Of a stretch of 33,589 nt of DNA, positions 7,372 to 15,620 are shown one piece after another. This DNA comes from UBA1151 sp963579925 (GTDB lineage: Bacteria; Chloroflexota; Dehalococcoidia; Lucifugimonadales; Lucifugimonadaceae), in NCBI GenBank assembly GCA_963579925.1, contig CAUZJA010000006.1, forward strand, positions 1 through 33,589, in the 5' to 3' direction. Under the pieces are notes generated by a model. That model was not told where the DNA came from. It saw nothing but the letters and a program-made list of their open reading frames with translations, and ran no database searches. The number at the start of each line of letters is the position of its first letter. The stretch's first letter is position 1. The position numbers and the translations under genes were made by a program.

Positions 7372-8925
7372 CTAGCCGCCGATGTGGAAACGCGCTCGCA
7401 ACTCACCCTTCATCACTTTTCCGAGTTGGGTGCGGGGTAGTTCGTCTACGAAGTGGACGACTTCTGGTTTCTTGTAGCTGGCGAGGCGCTTGTGGCACCA
7501 TGCAATGATCTCTTCGCCGGTGAGTGACGTGTTTGGTGCGACCACTACAACGGCGTGAACGATCTCGCCCCACTTCTCGTCGGGGAGTCCGATCACGGCT
7601 GACTCTGCAATATGTTCGTGAAGATCGATGACCTCTTCCACTTCTTCCGGCGAAATCATCTCGCCACCGCGCTTCACGAACTCTCGTACGCGGCCTACAA
7701 GGAAAATGTAGCCGCCATCATCCGACCAGCCGAGATCGCCGGTGTGGAGCCAGCCGCCCTGCAGAGCGCCAGAAGTGGCATCCGGCATGTTCCAGTAGCC
7801 CTTCATCAATCGATCGCCCCGTGCCACGATTTCGCCGGTGGTGCCCTGCTCTACTTCTGCGCCCTGATCGTCAACGATCTGGATCTCGACATCGGCAAGC
7901 GGGCGTCCGATCGACCGGATGCGCTTCCTCTTAACCTCGATCTCCTCGGGCGTACCGACTAGTCGATGGTCTTCCGGCGACAGCATCGTGATCGTCGCGG
8001 CCGTTTCCGTCTGACCGAATGCGTTGATGAATTGCGCGTCCGGGAACCTCTCAAGTGCGTCCATCAATACCGCTTCGGGCATGGCGGCTGCACCGTAAGT
8101 GATTACTTCGAGGCTCGAAAGATCGAACTTCTCGAAATCATCGTGATCCATCAGCGTCTTGAGCATGGTTGGAACAACCATCGCCCGGTTCACCTTTTCG
8201 CGCTGGACCAGCCCCATCCAGGACTCCGGCTCAAACTGCGGCTGCAGCACCAGCGTCCGGCCGCCGTACACGCCCGACATGAGGGCCTGTGCGCCGGCTA
8301 TGTGGTAGAGCGGCACGGTGAGCAGAGTCCGCTCAGCGGTCTCCGGATCGGGGTCCGCTGGCGTCACGTTGGAGAGTACGAATCCGCAAAAGCTGTCATG
8401 AGATAGCACAACTCCCTTCGGCTGAGAGCTGGTGCCGGAGGTGAACATGATCATTGCAGCGTCGTCATCGCCAGACTCCGGCGCATCCCAGAGCTGTTCG
8501 CTCTCTTGCACAATCGAGTCGTAGTTCGCCCAATCAGCAAACTGGCCGATGCCCACAGGCGTAACGGTCGACTTCGACTCTTCCACGGCTTTAGAAATGA
8601 TGTTGCCATAGCGCTCGCCGCCGATGATCACTCGCGGTGTTACCTCGTGCAGCATGCCGGAGAGTTCGTGGGAGCGGGCGCGGTAGTTGATGGGCACGAA
8701 CACGGCGTCAAGCAACCCGCAGGCGAACACGGCCTCTGCGTGCTCTGAACGGTTCACTTCCATCATCGCGACGCGATCGCCTGCAACAACCCCAAGCTCG
8801 CGCAGACCTGTCGCCAGCGACCTTGCGCGCTCTTCGACGTCAGCGAACGTGTACCGTTCATCGCCGTTTTCGCCTGTGACGAATGCGTCGCGGTCCGGTG
8901 CAATTGCCGATGCAATTTGCAGCAA
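7372..8925 (-). CDS. AMP-forming acyl-CoA ligase (ANL superfamily)
   Basis: It activates a carboxylic acid with ATP and ligates it to CoA. All core motifs are present: the P-loop TSGTSSQPKG (162-171), FGQTETAATIT, the ATP-binding HTGDLGWSDDGGY, the hinge/DFVKRGGEMISPEE-like region, and the C-terminal catalytic lysine in PRTQLGKVMKGEL. The full length (about 517 residues) suggests a medium/long-chain or aromatic acyl-CoA ligase. The TTG at 8925 lacks a ribosome binding site. An in-frame CTG at 8940 has GGGAG 6 nt upstream, would overlap the crotonase stop as CTGA, and would begin LNTFDLL, which looks like a natural N-terminus. It is the last gene of a minus-strand operon with two crotonases, giving a small CoA-ester degradation unit. 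Confidence 0.92.
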   Translation of the reverse strand: MLQIASAIAPDRDAFVTGENGDERYTFADVEERARSLATGLRELGVVAGDRVAMMEVNRSEHAEAVFACGLLDAVFVPINYRARSHELSGMLHEVTPRVIIGGERYGNIISKAVEESKSTVTPVGIGQFADWANYDSIVQESEQLWDAPESGDDDAAMIMFTSGTSSQPKGVVLSHDSFCGFVLSNVTPADPDPETAERTLLTVPLYHIAGAQALMSGVYGGRTLVLQPQFEPESWMGLVQREKVNRAMVVPTMLKTLMDHDDFEKFDLSSLEVITYGAAAMPEAVLMDALERFPDAQFINAFGQTETAATITMLSPEDHRLVGTPEEIEVKRKRIRSIGRPLADVEIQIVDDQGAEVEQGTTGEIVARGDRLMKGYWNMPDATSGALQGGWLHTGDLGWSDDGGYIFLVGRVREFVKRGGEMISPEEVEEVIDLHEHIAESAVIGLPDEKWGEIVHAVVVVAPNTSLTGEEIIAWCHKRLASYKKPEVVHFVDELPRTQLGKVMKGELRARFHIGG

Positions 8926-8936
8926 ATCAAATGTAT

Positions 8937-9671
8937 TCAGAACTGGCTCCCTGTTTGAGCGCTCCGGGACAACGTCAACTCAATCTGCCTCGCTTGCGCC
9001 GCCGGCATATCGACAGCATTACTGATCAGCCGTCGGACTCGTTCGATCACTGTCGATTCAAGTGCGGCCAACTCACTGGCGAGGCCTCGTGAGTACCGGT
9101 CGAGATTCTCGCGGTTGATCGTCCGCTGCACAAGCCCCATTTTTAGCGCTTCATCGGTATTTATCATCTTGCCCGAAAGCAGAAGATCGAGTGCGCGGCC
9201 GTGTCGTATGTGGCGAGGAAGCGATTGCGTTCCGGTGGCCGCCGGAATGAGGCCATATTTCGTCTCCGGCATTCTGAACCGGCAATCATCTGCTGCAACA
9301 CGAATATCGCAGAGCATAGCGATCTCCAGCCCTGACCCAATCACATGCCCGTGAAGCGATGCGACGGTTACTGCATTGAGGTTGGCCAACCGGCCAAAGA
9401 CATCTTGCTCCCATCGCACCTGTCGGGCCACGCCCGGCGATGGCGCAGTACCGAACTCGGTGAGGTCTGCGCCCGCGCAGAATCCCCTGTCACCGGCGCC
9501 GTTGATGATTACTGCGCGAACGTCCGGCATGTCGCCGATGGCTCCCAACACATCCCACAGATCATCCCGCATCTGGATGTTGTAAGCATTGATCACATCA
9601 GGGCGATTCAGCGTGATCGTGGCGATCGCATCGTCAACATCGAACAGCAACGTCTCCCAGGGTGAGCTCAT
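8937..9671 (-). CDS. Enoyl-CoA hydratase/isomerase (crotonase family)
   Basis: A 244-residue crotonase that should hydrate or isomerise an enoyl-CoA ester. The first oxyanion-hole segment is GFCAGADL (63-70) and the second is HGHVIGSGLEIAMLCD (107-122). Both catalytic glutamates of classical hydratases are in place: E116 in GLEIA and E136 in MPETKYG. ATITLNRPDVINAYN is the typical N-terminal strand. It overlaps the upstream crotonase by 4 nt (ATGA) and is followed directly by the acyl-CoA ligase, so the three are probably translated together. Substrate chain length cannot be told. Confidence 0.93.
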   Translation of the reverse strand: MSSPWETLLFDVDDAIATITLNRPDVINAYNIQMRDDLWDVLGAIGDMPDVRAVIINGAGDRGFCAGADLTEFGTAPSPGVARQVRWEQDVFGRLANLNAVTVASLHGHVIGSGLEIAMLCDIRVAADDCRFRMPETKYGLIPAATGTQSLPRHIRHGRALDLLLSGKMINTDEALKMGLVQRTINRENLDRYSRGLASELAALESTVIERVRRLISNAVDMPAAQARQIELTLSRSAQTGSQF

Positions 9672-10387
9672 TTCTGCGGGTCACGCCCTTCGCGAAATGC
9701 AGCGAGTCCCGCTTCGCGTTCCGGTGTTCCGTGAAGCATGAAGCTCAGGTCTGCCTCGAGCCGGGCGCCCTGCTCAAATGTGAGATCACCGGCTCCGTTG
9801 ACCGCCTCTTTTACGTACTGGGAGGCCAGTTTGCCGTGGCTGGCGATGGTGAGTGCCAGCTCCTTGGCTTTAACCACCGGGTCGTCGGAGAGATAGTTCA
9901 CCAGCGCATAATCAAGCGCCTCTTTCCCGTTTAGCTCCCGCCCCGTAAGCAGCATGTCCGTCGCGATTCCCGGCCCAACGAGTCGGGTTAGTAGCCGGAC
10001 GCCACCATCATTGGGCATCTGACCGCGGGCAATATTCGTCATTCCATACGTCGCAGACGATGAACCCACCCGAATATCGCAGGCCATCGCTAGTTCGAGA
10101 CCGGAGTCTCGCAGGTCACCCTGTGTTGAAAATATGGTTGGCTGTGGGTAGCCGATTAGCCAATCGACGATCCCAGGAAGTCGAACACGCGATGTCGCTT
10201 CCACTGCATCCTGCACGATGTTGAGGAACAAAACCTTGCTGTTGCCGGATCTTCCGGCCGCAGTTTTGATGGTCTGGGAGATCGACTGAACGGTGTACTC
10301 GCCAACCCCGCTCATAAAGGGGATATCCAACACACCGCCGTACTCTTCAGGCGATACCCCGAACTCGCAATCAATTACGTCAATCAC
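9668..10387 (-). CDS. Divergent crotonase-family protein lacking standard catalytic residues
   Basis: GLELAMACDIRVG and the LLLTGRELNGKEALDYALV segment identify the crotonase fold. The N-terminal half has no GxCAGxDL oxyanion-hole motif. The position of the second catalytic Glu (PE in the sister gene) reads MTNIARGQMPNDGG, so classical hydratase activity looks unlikely. A related role (isomerase, thioesterase, or a non-catalytic partner of the next crotonase) is inference. The longer open frame back to 10525 runs through the protease gene in another frame and has no crotonase features. I therefore start at GTG 10387, which overlaps the protease stop by 8 nt. No Shine-Dalgarno is visible, so translational coupling is likely. 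Confidence 0.75.
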   Translation of the reverse strand: MIDVIDCEFGVSPEEYGGVLDIPFMSGVGEYTVQSISQTIKTAAGRSGNSKVLFLNIVQDAVEATSRVRLPGIVDWLIGYPQPTIFSTQGDLRDSGLELAMACDIRVGSSSATYGMTNIARGQMPNDGGVRLLTRLVGPGIATDMLLTGRELNGKEALDYALVNYLSDDPVVKAKELALTIASHGKLASQYVKEAVNGAGDLTFEQGARLEADLSFMLHGTPEREAGLAAFREGRDPQK

Positions 10388-11114
10388 GAGGGAATAAAAC
10401 GCCTGTCCCGGCGTCGGCCGGGGCCAGTGTGTTGATCGTCTCGAGCACTTGCTCAATTGGCACAGCGAATGAGATAGCGCGTATTGAGTCAGTGGCCGAT
10501 GTAATGATCCCCAACAGCGCTCCACGGCTATCCGCTAGCGCACCGCCGCTGACGCCCGGCTCCACTGCGGCTGTTGTCTGGATCAGGCCGTTTACTGCCA
10601 TTCCGCTGAACGTGCGCGTTGGACGATCTACCGCGCTAACGATTCCGTTTGTGACTACATAGCCAGCCACCGGCGGGCGGCCGATTACCAGCACAAGTTG
10701 GCCGGGACGCTGCGGTATGGCTGATGGAGTGATGGGTGTGAGATCGCTTGCATCAACTTGCAGGATTGCCAGATCTACAGATTCGTTGCGACCAACCAAC
10801 TTGGCGTTCAGATCGTCGCCATTCGGTGTGGTCACAATCACTTGCTCTGCGCGATCCACAACGTGGGCTGCGGTGACGATGAGTCCGCTGGTTGAGGCGA
10901 CTACGCCGGAGCCAACGCTGCCCACCCGACTGCGTGTATCGAAACCGGGTGCGGGCGTTGGTCCTGGCCGCTCGATCTTGATTGCTACGACGGAGTTTGC
11001 GACCGTCGAGGCGATAATTTCGATGGCGTCTGACAGTGCTGAGAGCTGATCGCCCGCGAGTTCAAGCTCATCGGCGGCTTGCTCATCAGATATACGGGAG
11101 TTGGTTGCAGTCAC
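10380..11114 (-). CDS. Trypsin-like serine protease (S1C/HtrA-like), no PDZ domain, no signal peptide
   Basis: The catalytic triad of HtrA-type proteases is visible: H84 in VTAAHVV, D114 in VDLAILQV and S189 in GVSGGAL. The protein is only 244 residues and ends soon after the protease domain, so the PDZ domains of DegP/DegS are absent. The N-terminus (MTATNSRISDEQAADELELAG) is polar with no signal sequence or membrane anchor, suggesting a cytoplasmic protein or an unrecognised upstream start. The start is GTG 11114, with GGGA 7 nt upstream. It is the first gene of the minus-strand unit and overlaps the divergent crotonase. The 114 bp between it and the kinase relic hold nothing recognisable. 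Its link to CoA metabolism is unexplained. Confidence 0.8.
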   Translation of the reverse strand: MTATNSRISDEQAADELELAGDQLSALSDAIEIIASTVANSVVAIKIERPGPTPAPGFDTRSRVGSVGSGVVASTSGLIVTAAHVVDRAEQVIVTTPNGDDLNAKLVGRNESVDLAILQVDASDLTPITPSAIPQRPGQLVLVIGRPPVAGYVVTNGIVSAVDRPTRTFSGMAVNGLIQTTAAVEPGVSGGALADSRGALLGIITSATDSIRAISFAVPIEQVLETINTLAPADAGTGVLFPRD

Positions 11115-11228
11115 GATCGAGTCCCGATGGGTCTGCCCATCGCCAGTGAATTTGGGCCAAATGAGGCAGCCCGATAGTGCTGGATTCTACACTCGCGCCG
11201 TATTGCGAGATGCGTCCGGCCGCCAGGG

Positions 11229-12052
11229 TTACTCGACTGGAATCTGCTCGATACCAGCCAGCCCGACCGCCGTCACTGAGTATGCCGCAGCACGTGTGGC
11301 GAACCTGGCGCTTTCAATCGCGTCACCGCTCTCTCGGAATCGTATGAGATAGAACGCTGCCCAGATGTCACCTGCGCCTGTTGGGTCGACCTCCTCCACT
11401 TGCGTGGATGGGATATCAGTCCATGCGCCATAAACGTAGATACTGACGCCATCCTTGCCTCTGGTCTGCGCCACCACACGTGCGGCACGGGACCACGCTT
11501 CAGCCTGTGCGACATTGAGTTCACGCGCAGAGACCACGGCGATCTCTATCTTGTTCTCCAACGCGGGAGGCTCAATCGCAGCTGTTGAGACGTTCCCATC
11601 CTGATCCCTCGAGCGCAGGAAACCCTGAAGGATCGTGCCCGTGATGGAGTCAGGAAACCATGTGAGCGAATCGATCTCTACTTCACGTACCAACGGACAG
11701 ATCAGCGCGATATCCGGGCGGCGAAGCTCATCTGGAATATCACTGGCCTTGATGCTGGTGGCGGTTGCTGTGATGGTCTGATGTCTCTCACCAGACGAGA
11801 AATCGTTACCGAAAGAGTCGTCTGGTCTGATGGCACGTTGACGATGTTCGCCTGCGGCAGCAACGATTGCAGCTCTTCGGGTGAGCCGTCGGACGTGACG
11901 ATTGACGAGTTCAGTCCGTGGTGCAGCGCGGCAGCGGCACCGAAACTGACGGTGCCGCCGATCTCAGGCGGGAGAACCTCACCAGAGGCAAGCGTGGTTA
12001 TGTCGCGGGTGGAGTGTCCAACCGCGACGAACGACCCTGAAGACTGGCTCAT
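11229..12052 (-). pseudogene. PfkB-family carbohydrate kinase, interrupted by a frameshift
   Basis: The N-terminal part (12052 downward) reads VAVGHSTRD...IGGTVSFGAAAALHHGL, the substrate-binding start of PfkB kinases. The C-terminal part ends with DPTGAGDIWAAFYL, the ATP-binding signature with the catalytic Asp. The two are in different frames. The switch lies at the GTGAGAGAC tract (about 11783-11792 on the plus strand): frame 0 ends ...TISRLV, and the next frame continues RHQTITATATSIKAS without loss. A single missing base would restore one kinase of about 274 residues. This is either a real inactivating mutation or a sequencing/assembly error; the coding quality on both sides is good, so decay would be recent. 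The ATG has a GGGAG ribosome site 6 nt upstream and lies 30 bp after jag. Confidence 0.8.
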
Positions 12053-12082
12053 GCGTCGCTCCCACGCACCTATGTTCGGACG

Positions 12083-13078
12083 CTAATCCTTGAGGAGAAT
12101 CACAACCCGGCGCTGATCACCTTCGCCGCTGCTCTCCGTCATGACGTCTGGGTGTTCGGCCAGCGTCATGTGGATGATGCGTCGATCTGCGGCGGTCATC
12201 GGCTGGAGGGTCTGCTCACGCTTGGAATCAACTGCGCGGTCTGCGGCGCTATCTGCCGTCTCCGCCAGGTTCTCCTGCCGACGTTCCCGGTAGCCTTCAA
12301 CGTCAATCGTGACGTAGCAAGAGCGCTCAATGCGCTTGTTGATGATCATGTTGAGCAAGAATTGCAGCGACTGGAGGGTCTCTCCTCTGCGGCCAATCAA
12401 CAGGCCTGAGTCTTCACCCTCCAACTCAAATGCGACATCCGAGTCAGTGCTTTCCTCTTCGCTCACAAACGTTTGCACAGTCACGTCCATAGCACCGAGC
12501 AAGTATTCCAAGACCTCAGCAGCAACCTTTTCCACTTCTGGATCAGGGCCGGGGTGACGAGGTTCTCGCTCACGATACTCGCGCTGTTGGCGCGGTTCAC
12601 GCGGCTCTAATTCCTTCGCCGTTGGCGTCTCTACCGGGGTGCTCGACTCTTCAGGGTCATCGTCTGAACTGGCGGCGTCAGCTACCGGTTCAGGAGTTGA
12701 CTCTGAATCGGCAGAAGCAGGTTCATCATCATTCTGCGGCTGCGAGTCTCCGGGACCACGACCTCTTCCACGCCCGCGTCCTCGGCGATTGCGGCCACCA
12801 CGACTTCGGCGCGGAGCGCTCTCTTCATCAGGCTCTCCGGCCTCATTCTCAACAGCTTCAGCCTCTACTGGCTGCGCCTCAATGGGTGGAACTGCCTCCC
12901 CCGCTTCATCTACCGGGGTGACGTGAATCTCAGCAGCCTCACCCCCGAAGCCAAGTATCCCGGATCGACCGGGATTAACGACGACGATTTCTACTTCTTC
13001 TTGATTTAGACCGAGAGTCTCGAGAGCGAGATCGGTTGCTTCGTCTACGGTCTTCGCCGTGAATTGTCGTGTCGGCAT
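12083..13078 (-). CDS. jag: Jag/KhpB-type RNA-binding protein (Jag-N, KH and R3H domains)
   Basis: Jag (KhpB/EloR/SpoIIIJ-associated) proteins bind RNA and are linked to cell elongation and membrane protein biogenesis. From ATG 13078 the protein has 331 residues: a Jag-N domain (about 1-50, TRQFTAKTVDEATDLAL), a long low-complexity acidic/Arg-Gly linker with repeated RG dipeptides (about 60-185), a KH domain with a GRRG loop (LLIGRRGETLQSLQFLLN), and a C-terminal R3H domain with the RxxxH motif in ADRRIIHMTL. The open frame extends to 13102 but Jag-N begins at MPTRQF, and GGAGGG lies about 10 nt upstream. The 5' end overlaps the 3' end of yidC in another frame by about 104 nt. The position after yidC is the classic one. 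Confidence 0.92.
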   Translation of the reverse strand: MPTRQFTAKTVDEATDLALETLGLNQEEVEIVVVNPGRSGILGFGGEAAEIHVTPVDEAGEAVPPIEAQPVEAEAVENEAGEPDEESAPRRSRGGRNRRGRGRGRGRGPGDSQPQNDDEPASADSESTPEPVADAASSDDDPEESSTPVETPTAKELEPREPRQQREYREREPRHPGPDPEVEKVAAEVLEYLLGAMDVTVQTFVSEEESTDSDVAFELEGEDSGLLIGRRGETLQSLQFLLNMIINKRIERSCYVTIDVEGYRERRQENLAETADSAADRAVDSKREQTLQPMTAADRRIIHMTLAEHPDVMTESSGEGDQRRVVILLKD

Positions 13079-13922
13079 CGGATGTGGAACCCTCCATGTC
13101 ATTGGTGCCTGAACCCGTAGTGCCTGTCCCCACGGCAGAAAGCGTTGGTGAGCTCTCCACCTCAGACGATGCGAACGGATTCTGGCGTCCTGTTACGAAG
13201 TACTGAATTACGAACCCAGCTACGTTGGATACAAATATGTAAAACGCTAGGCCGGTTGGGAACTGGAATGTGAAGAAACCAAACATGATGGGCATCATCC
13301 ACAACATGATCTGGTTCGTTTGCGCCTGTCTTTCGTCAGACGGCTTGGTCATGGTCATCTTTTGGGTGAGCCACATTGATCCGCCCACAAGGACTGGCAG
13401 CAAAATATTGATTGGTGCCGGCTGGGCGGAAACAAGTCCAACCAGGTCAAGGCCAAGGAAATCACTGTTGAACGGAACGCCATGTCTGGCCGGGTTCCAT
13501 GAGTAGAACAGTCCGTCCAGATTGGCCAGACCCTCAGGTGTTGGCGGAACTACCTTGAACAGGGCACGGAAAAGTCCAAACCAGATTGGCATCTGAATCA
13601 CCATTGGCCCAAGACAGCCAACTGGGTTCACGCCGTTCGTTTTGTACAGCGCCATCGTCTCTCGAGACAGGCCTGCGCGCTCTTCTCGGCTCTTGCCTTT
13701 GTACTTCTCTTGCAGCGCCTTAATCTGAGGCTGAAGGCCGCTCATAGCCTTCATTTGCTTGGTCTGCCGTATCGTCATCGGTATCAACAGGAACCGGATT
13801 GCGATAGTGAAGACAATGATGCTCAGGCCAAAGTTGTCCCATAGCACGTCATACAGCAGCGCCAGGCTGTTGACCATCGGCCGCATGATGATTTCATTCC
13901 ACAGAATCCCGAAGATGGCCAT
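12975..13922 (-). CDS. yidC: Membrane protein insertase YidC (Oxa1 family)
   Basis: YidC inserts membrane proteins alone or with Sec. This one lacks the large periplasmic domain of Gram-negative forms and so resembles Gram-positive YidC/SpoIIIJ. R43 (IAIRFLLIPMT) is the conserved hydrophilic-groove arginine. The amphipathic, charged cytoplasmic loop (KQMKAMSGLQPQIKALQEKYK) and the later helices GPMVIQMPIWFGLFRAL and FTFQFPTGLAFYIFVSN are diagnostic. The C-terminal tail of about 65 residues ends in a strongly basic RS/RR-rich run (DRRRSNRSRSRDSRSK...RNRRR), a feature of YidC forms that contact the ribosome. Most of that tail is encoded over the start of jag. The start overlaps the upstream lipoprotein stop as TAATG. 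Confidence 0.95.
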   Translation of the reverse strand: MAIFGILWNEIIMRPMVNSLALLYDVLWDNFGLSIIVFTIAIRFLLIPMTIRQTKQMKAMSGLQPQIKALQEKYKGKSREERAGLSRETMALYKTNGVNPVGCLGPMVIQMPIWFGLFRALFKVVPPTPEGLANLDGLFYSWNPARHGVPFNSDFLGLDLVGLVSAQPAPINILLPVLVGGSMWLTQKMTMTKPSDERQAQTNQIMLWMMPIMFGFFTFQFPTGLAFYIFVSNVAGFVIQYFVTGRQNPFASSEVESSPTLSAVGTGTTGSGTNDMEGSTSDADTTIHGEDRRRSNRSRSRDSRSKSRRSRNRRR

Positions 13923-15256
13923 TAGCGGCAGTCCTCTCCGTTATCCAGCTTCAAGCAGCCCAATCGCGATCGGTCGTTGGTGGAGAACCACTGCAACTCT
14001 CGTTCAAGCGTATGGATATAGATAACTTCCTCTGATATAACCGGCGAAGATTTCACGGCCGATGCAGTTGCGAATTTGCCAAGCTGCTGACCGGTCGCCG
14101 TATCGATGACCCAGACATCCTGATCACCGGATGGCACCGCCAGTAATCTCCCTCGAGCAGAACCCGAGGGTCGCGGTGGACCGTCATAGAGAGTTGGAGT
14201 GGCCACAATTTGACCTTCAATTTCCACGGGAAAGGACCATGCTGCCTGACCATTGGAGGCATTGACCGCATGCACTTCTCCACCGAGGGTTGAAACGTAT
14301 GCCACGCCGTCTTCAATCGCGGCCGCTGCCCAGATCCAGCCACCAGCATCGTAACTCCACTCCGTAGATGGGTTGATCGCGTCTCCCGATACCATCCGCG
14401 CTCGCGTCGCAAGATCCAGAGAATAGAAGTTATTGCTCAGGTCACCAACAAAAAGTTTCCCATCAACTATCACCGGAGTCGCGGCGATTGCACCTTGCGC
14501 TGTGAAGCTCCATAGGAGTCGGTCATCCACGTTGATGATCCCGTCCGAAAGATCAATTGCGTAAATATGCTTATCCAGCGACGTGACGTAGGCGACGCCG
14601 TCAACCACAACAGGGGTGCTGAAGATGGCTTCATCGGTTGGGAATGCCCACTTGAGTCGGCTGTCTCCCTGCGGCAATGGATCTGCATCAAGCGCGAACA
14701 AGTAGCCGCCGGGATCTTTCTCGTCACCAATGGAGGACGAACCAAAAAGCAGGGTGCTTCCAGTTAGTGCCATCTGACCGACGATCTCTGTTTCAACATT
14801 AAATTCCGAAACCTGATCGACTCGATCGCCTTCGTCCTGACCAGCTGGCGTGTACTGCTTGGTCCGATCCCAAACCGGCTGCCGAGTCCCCAAGTCTATC
14901 CCTGAGACGTTGGCTTCACATTCGTTGCCCTTGCAATCGTATGAGGCGAAAAATGTCGTCGTCGCGGTGATAAGGGGAGTGCCGTATATCTTGCCGGGCT
15001 GTTCTGTACTTCGTAGGCGAACGCCAGGGTAAACCGTCTCGACGGTGTTGGTGTCTGTGTTCACACGAACCAGATCACCGTTCTTATCACCCACAATTAT
15101 TCCATTGTCTGTAACCACAGGGGCAGCCCATCCGCCTGAAGGGTTAAGGCCGCCTGCGCACGCGATGGTCGTGATCAACGACAGCGCAAGAAGCAGACCG
15201 ACTGAGGATCGACGACGCTTCATGAGGCCGCGTTGAAACATCTTGATGAGAGCCAC
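13922..15256 (-). CDS. PQQ-like beta-propeller lipoprotein (BamB-like fold)
   Basis: Repeated propeller blades are visible: AAPVVTDNGIIVGDKNGDLVRVN, STPVVVDGVAYVTSLDKHIYAID, ATPVIVDGKLFVGDLSNNFYSLD, AAAIEDGVAYVSTLGGEVHAVN and SSPVISEEVIYIHTLERELQW. The N-terminus has a basic region (KRRR), a hydrophobic stretch and a lipobox-like TIAC at the cleavage site, so it is probably a lipoprotein on the outer face of the membrane. The GTG at 15256 overlaps the yidD stop (TAGTG); the ATG at 15223 (MKRRRSS) gives a more typical signal peptide and may be the true start. It sits between yidD and yidC, so a role in membrane-protein or envelope assembly is a reasonable inference, but it is not a demonstrated member of that machinery. 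Confidence 0.85.
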   Translation of the reverse strand: MALIKMFQRGLMKRRRSSVGLLLALSLITTIACAGGLNPSGGWAAPVVTDNGIIVGDKNGDLVRVNTDTNTVETVYPGVRLRSTEQPGKIYGTPLITATTTFFASYDCKGNECEANVSGIDLGTRQPVWDRTKQYTPAGQDEGDRVDQVSEFNVETEIVGQMALTGSTLLFGSSSIGDEKDPGGYLFALDADPLPQGDSRLKWAFPTDEAIFSTPVVVDGVAYVTSLDKHIYAIDLSDGIINVDDRLLWSFTAQGAIAATPVIVDGKLFVGDLSNNFYSLDLATRARMVSGDAINPSTEWSYDAGGWIWAAAAIEDGVAYVSTLGGEVHAVNASNGQAAWSFPVEIEGQIVATPTLYDGPPRPSGSARGRLLAVPSGDQDVWVIDTATGQQLGKFATASAVKSSPVISEEVIYIHTLERELQWFSTNDRSRLGCLKLDNGEDCR

Positions 15257-15519
15257 TATTGAGCACTCCCATGATGGACATCGTGGCCGTGATCATGCGA
15301 CTCATTTGGCTCTGGCACGGGGTCGTAACCGCCCTGCCGGGTTGGCTGACAGCGCAGAATCCGCCCAGTTCCCAGCCTGATGCCTTTGATTACGCCGTGT
15401 TTCTCAATAGCTTCGGCAGCAAATGCCGAGCATGTGGGTTCATAACGACACTGACCAGGCCAGTACGGAGAAATTGCGACTTTATATAATTTTATGAGGA
15501 GAAGAGGTAGGATTTTCAT
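15256..15519 (-). CDS. yidD: Membrane protein insertion efficiency factor YidD
   Basis: A small membrane-associated protein found between rnpA and yidC in most bacteria and thought to aid YidC-dependent insertion. The family motif YKVAISPYWPGQCRYEPTCSAFAAEAI is present together with the later RCQP. The open frame extends to 15552 with a TTG, but conserved sequence begins at MKILPLLLIKLYK, so I start at ATG 15519 (87 residues). No Shine-Dalgarno precedes it. The C-terminal tail is His/Asp-rich (SHDHGHDVHHG), which could bind metal and is not a general family feature. The stop overlaps the lipoprotein start by one base. Confidence 0.9.
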   Translation of the reverse strand: MKILPLLLIKLYKVAISPYWPGQCRYEPTCSAFAAEAIEKHGVIKGIRLGTGRILRCQPTRQGGYDPVPEPNESHDHGHDVHHGSAQ

Positions 15520-15620
15520 CGAATATTGGGAGGGCGATTTAGTGCCCCCCAACTGGGATTGTCGGCCTCCATGCCAACTGTGTCCACTATTTATATCAAG
15601 TCCGGGGCTGCACGGCTACC

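Noticed and set aside
9668..10525. Longer version of the divergent crotonase starting at 10525
   Set aside because: The first 46 residues are out-of-frame translation of the protease C-terminus and look non-native; GTG 10387 is preferred.
12622..12926. Two overlapping plus-strand frames of 95-99 codons opposite jag
   Set aside because: They are antisense to the repetitive Arg-Gly/acidic linker of Jag; composition mirrors that repeat and there is no ribosome site.
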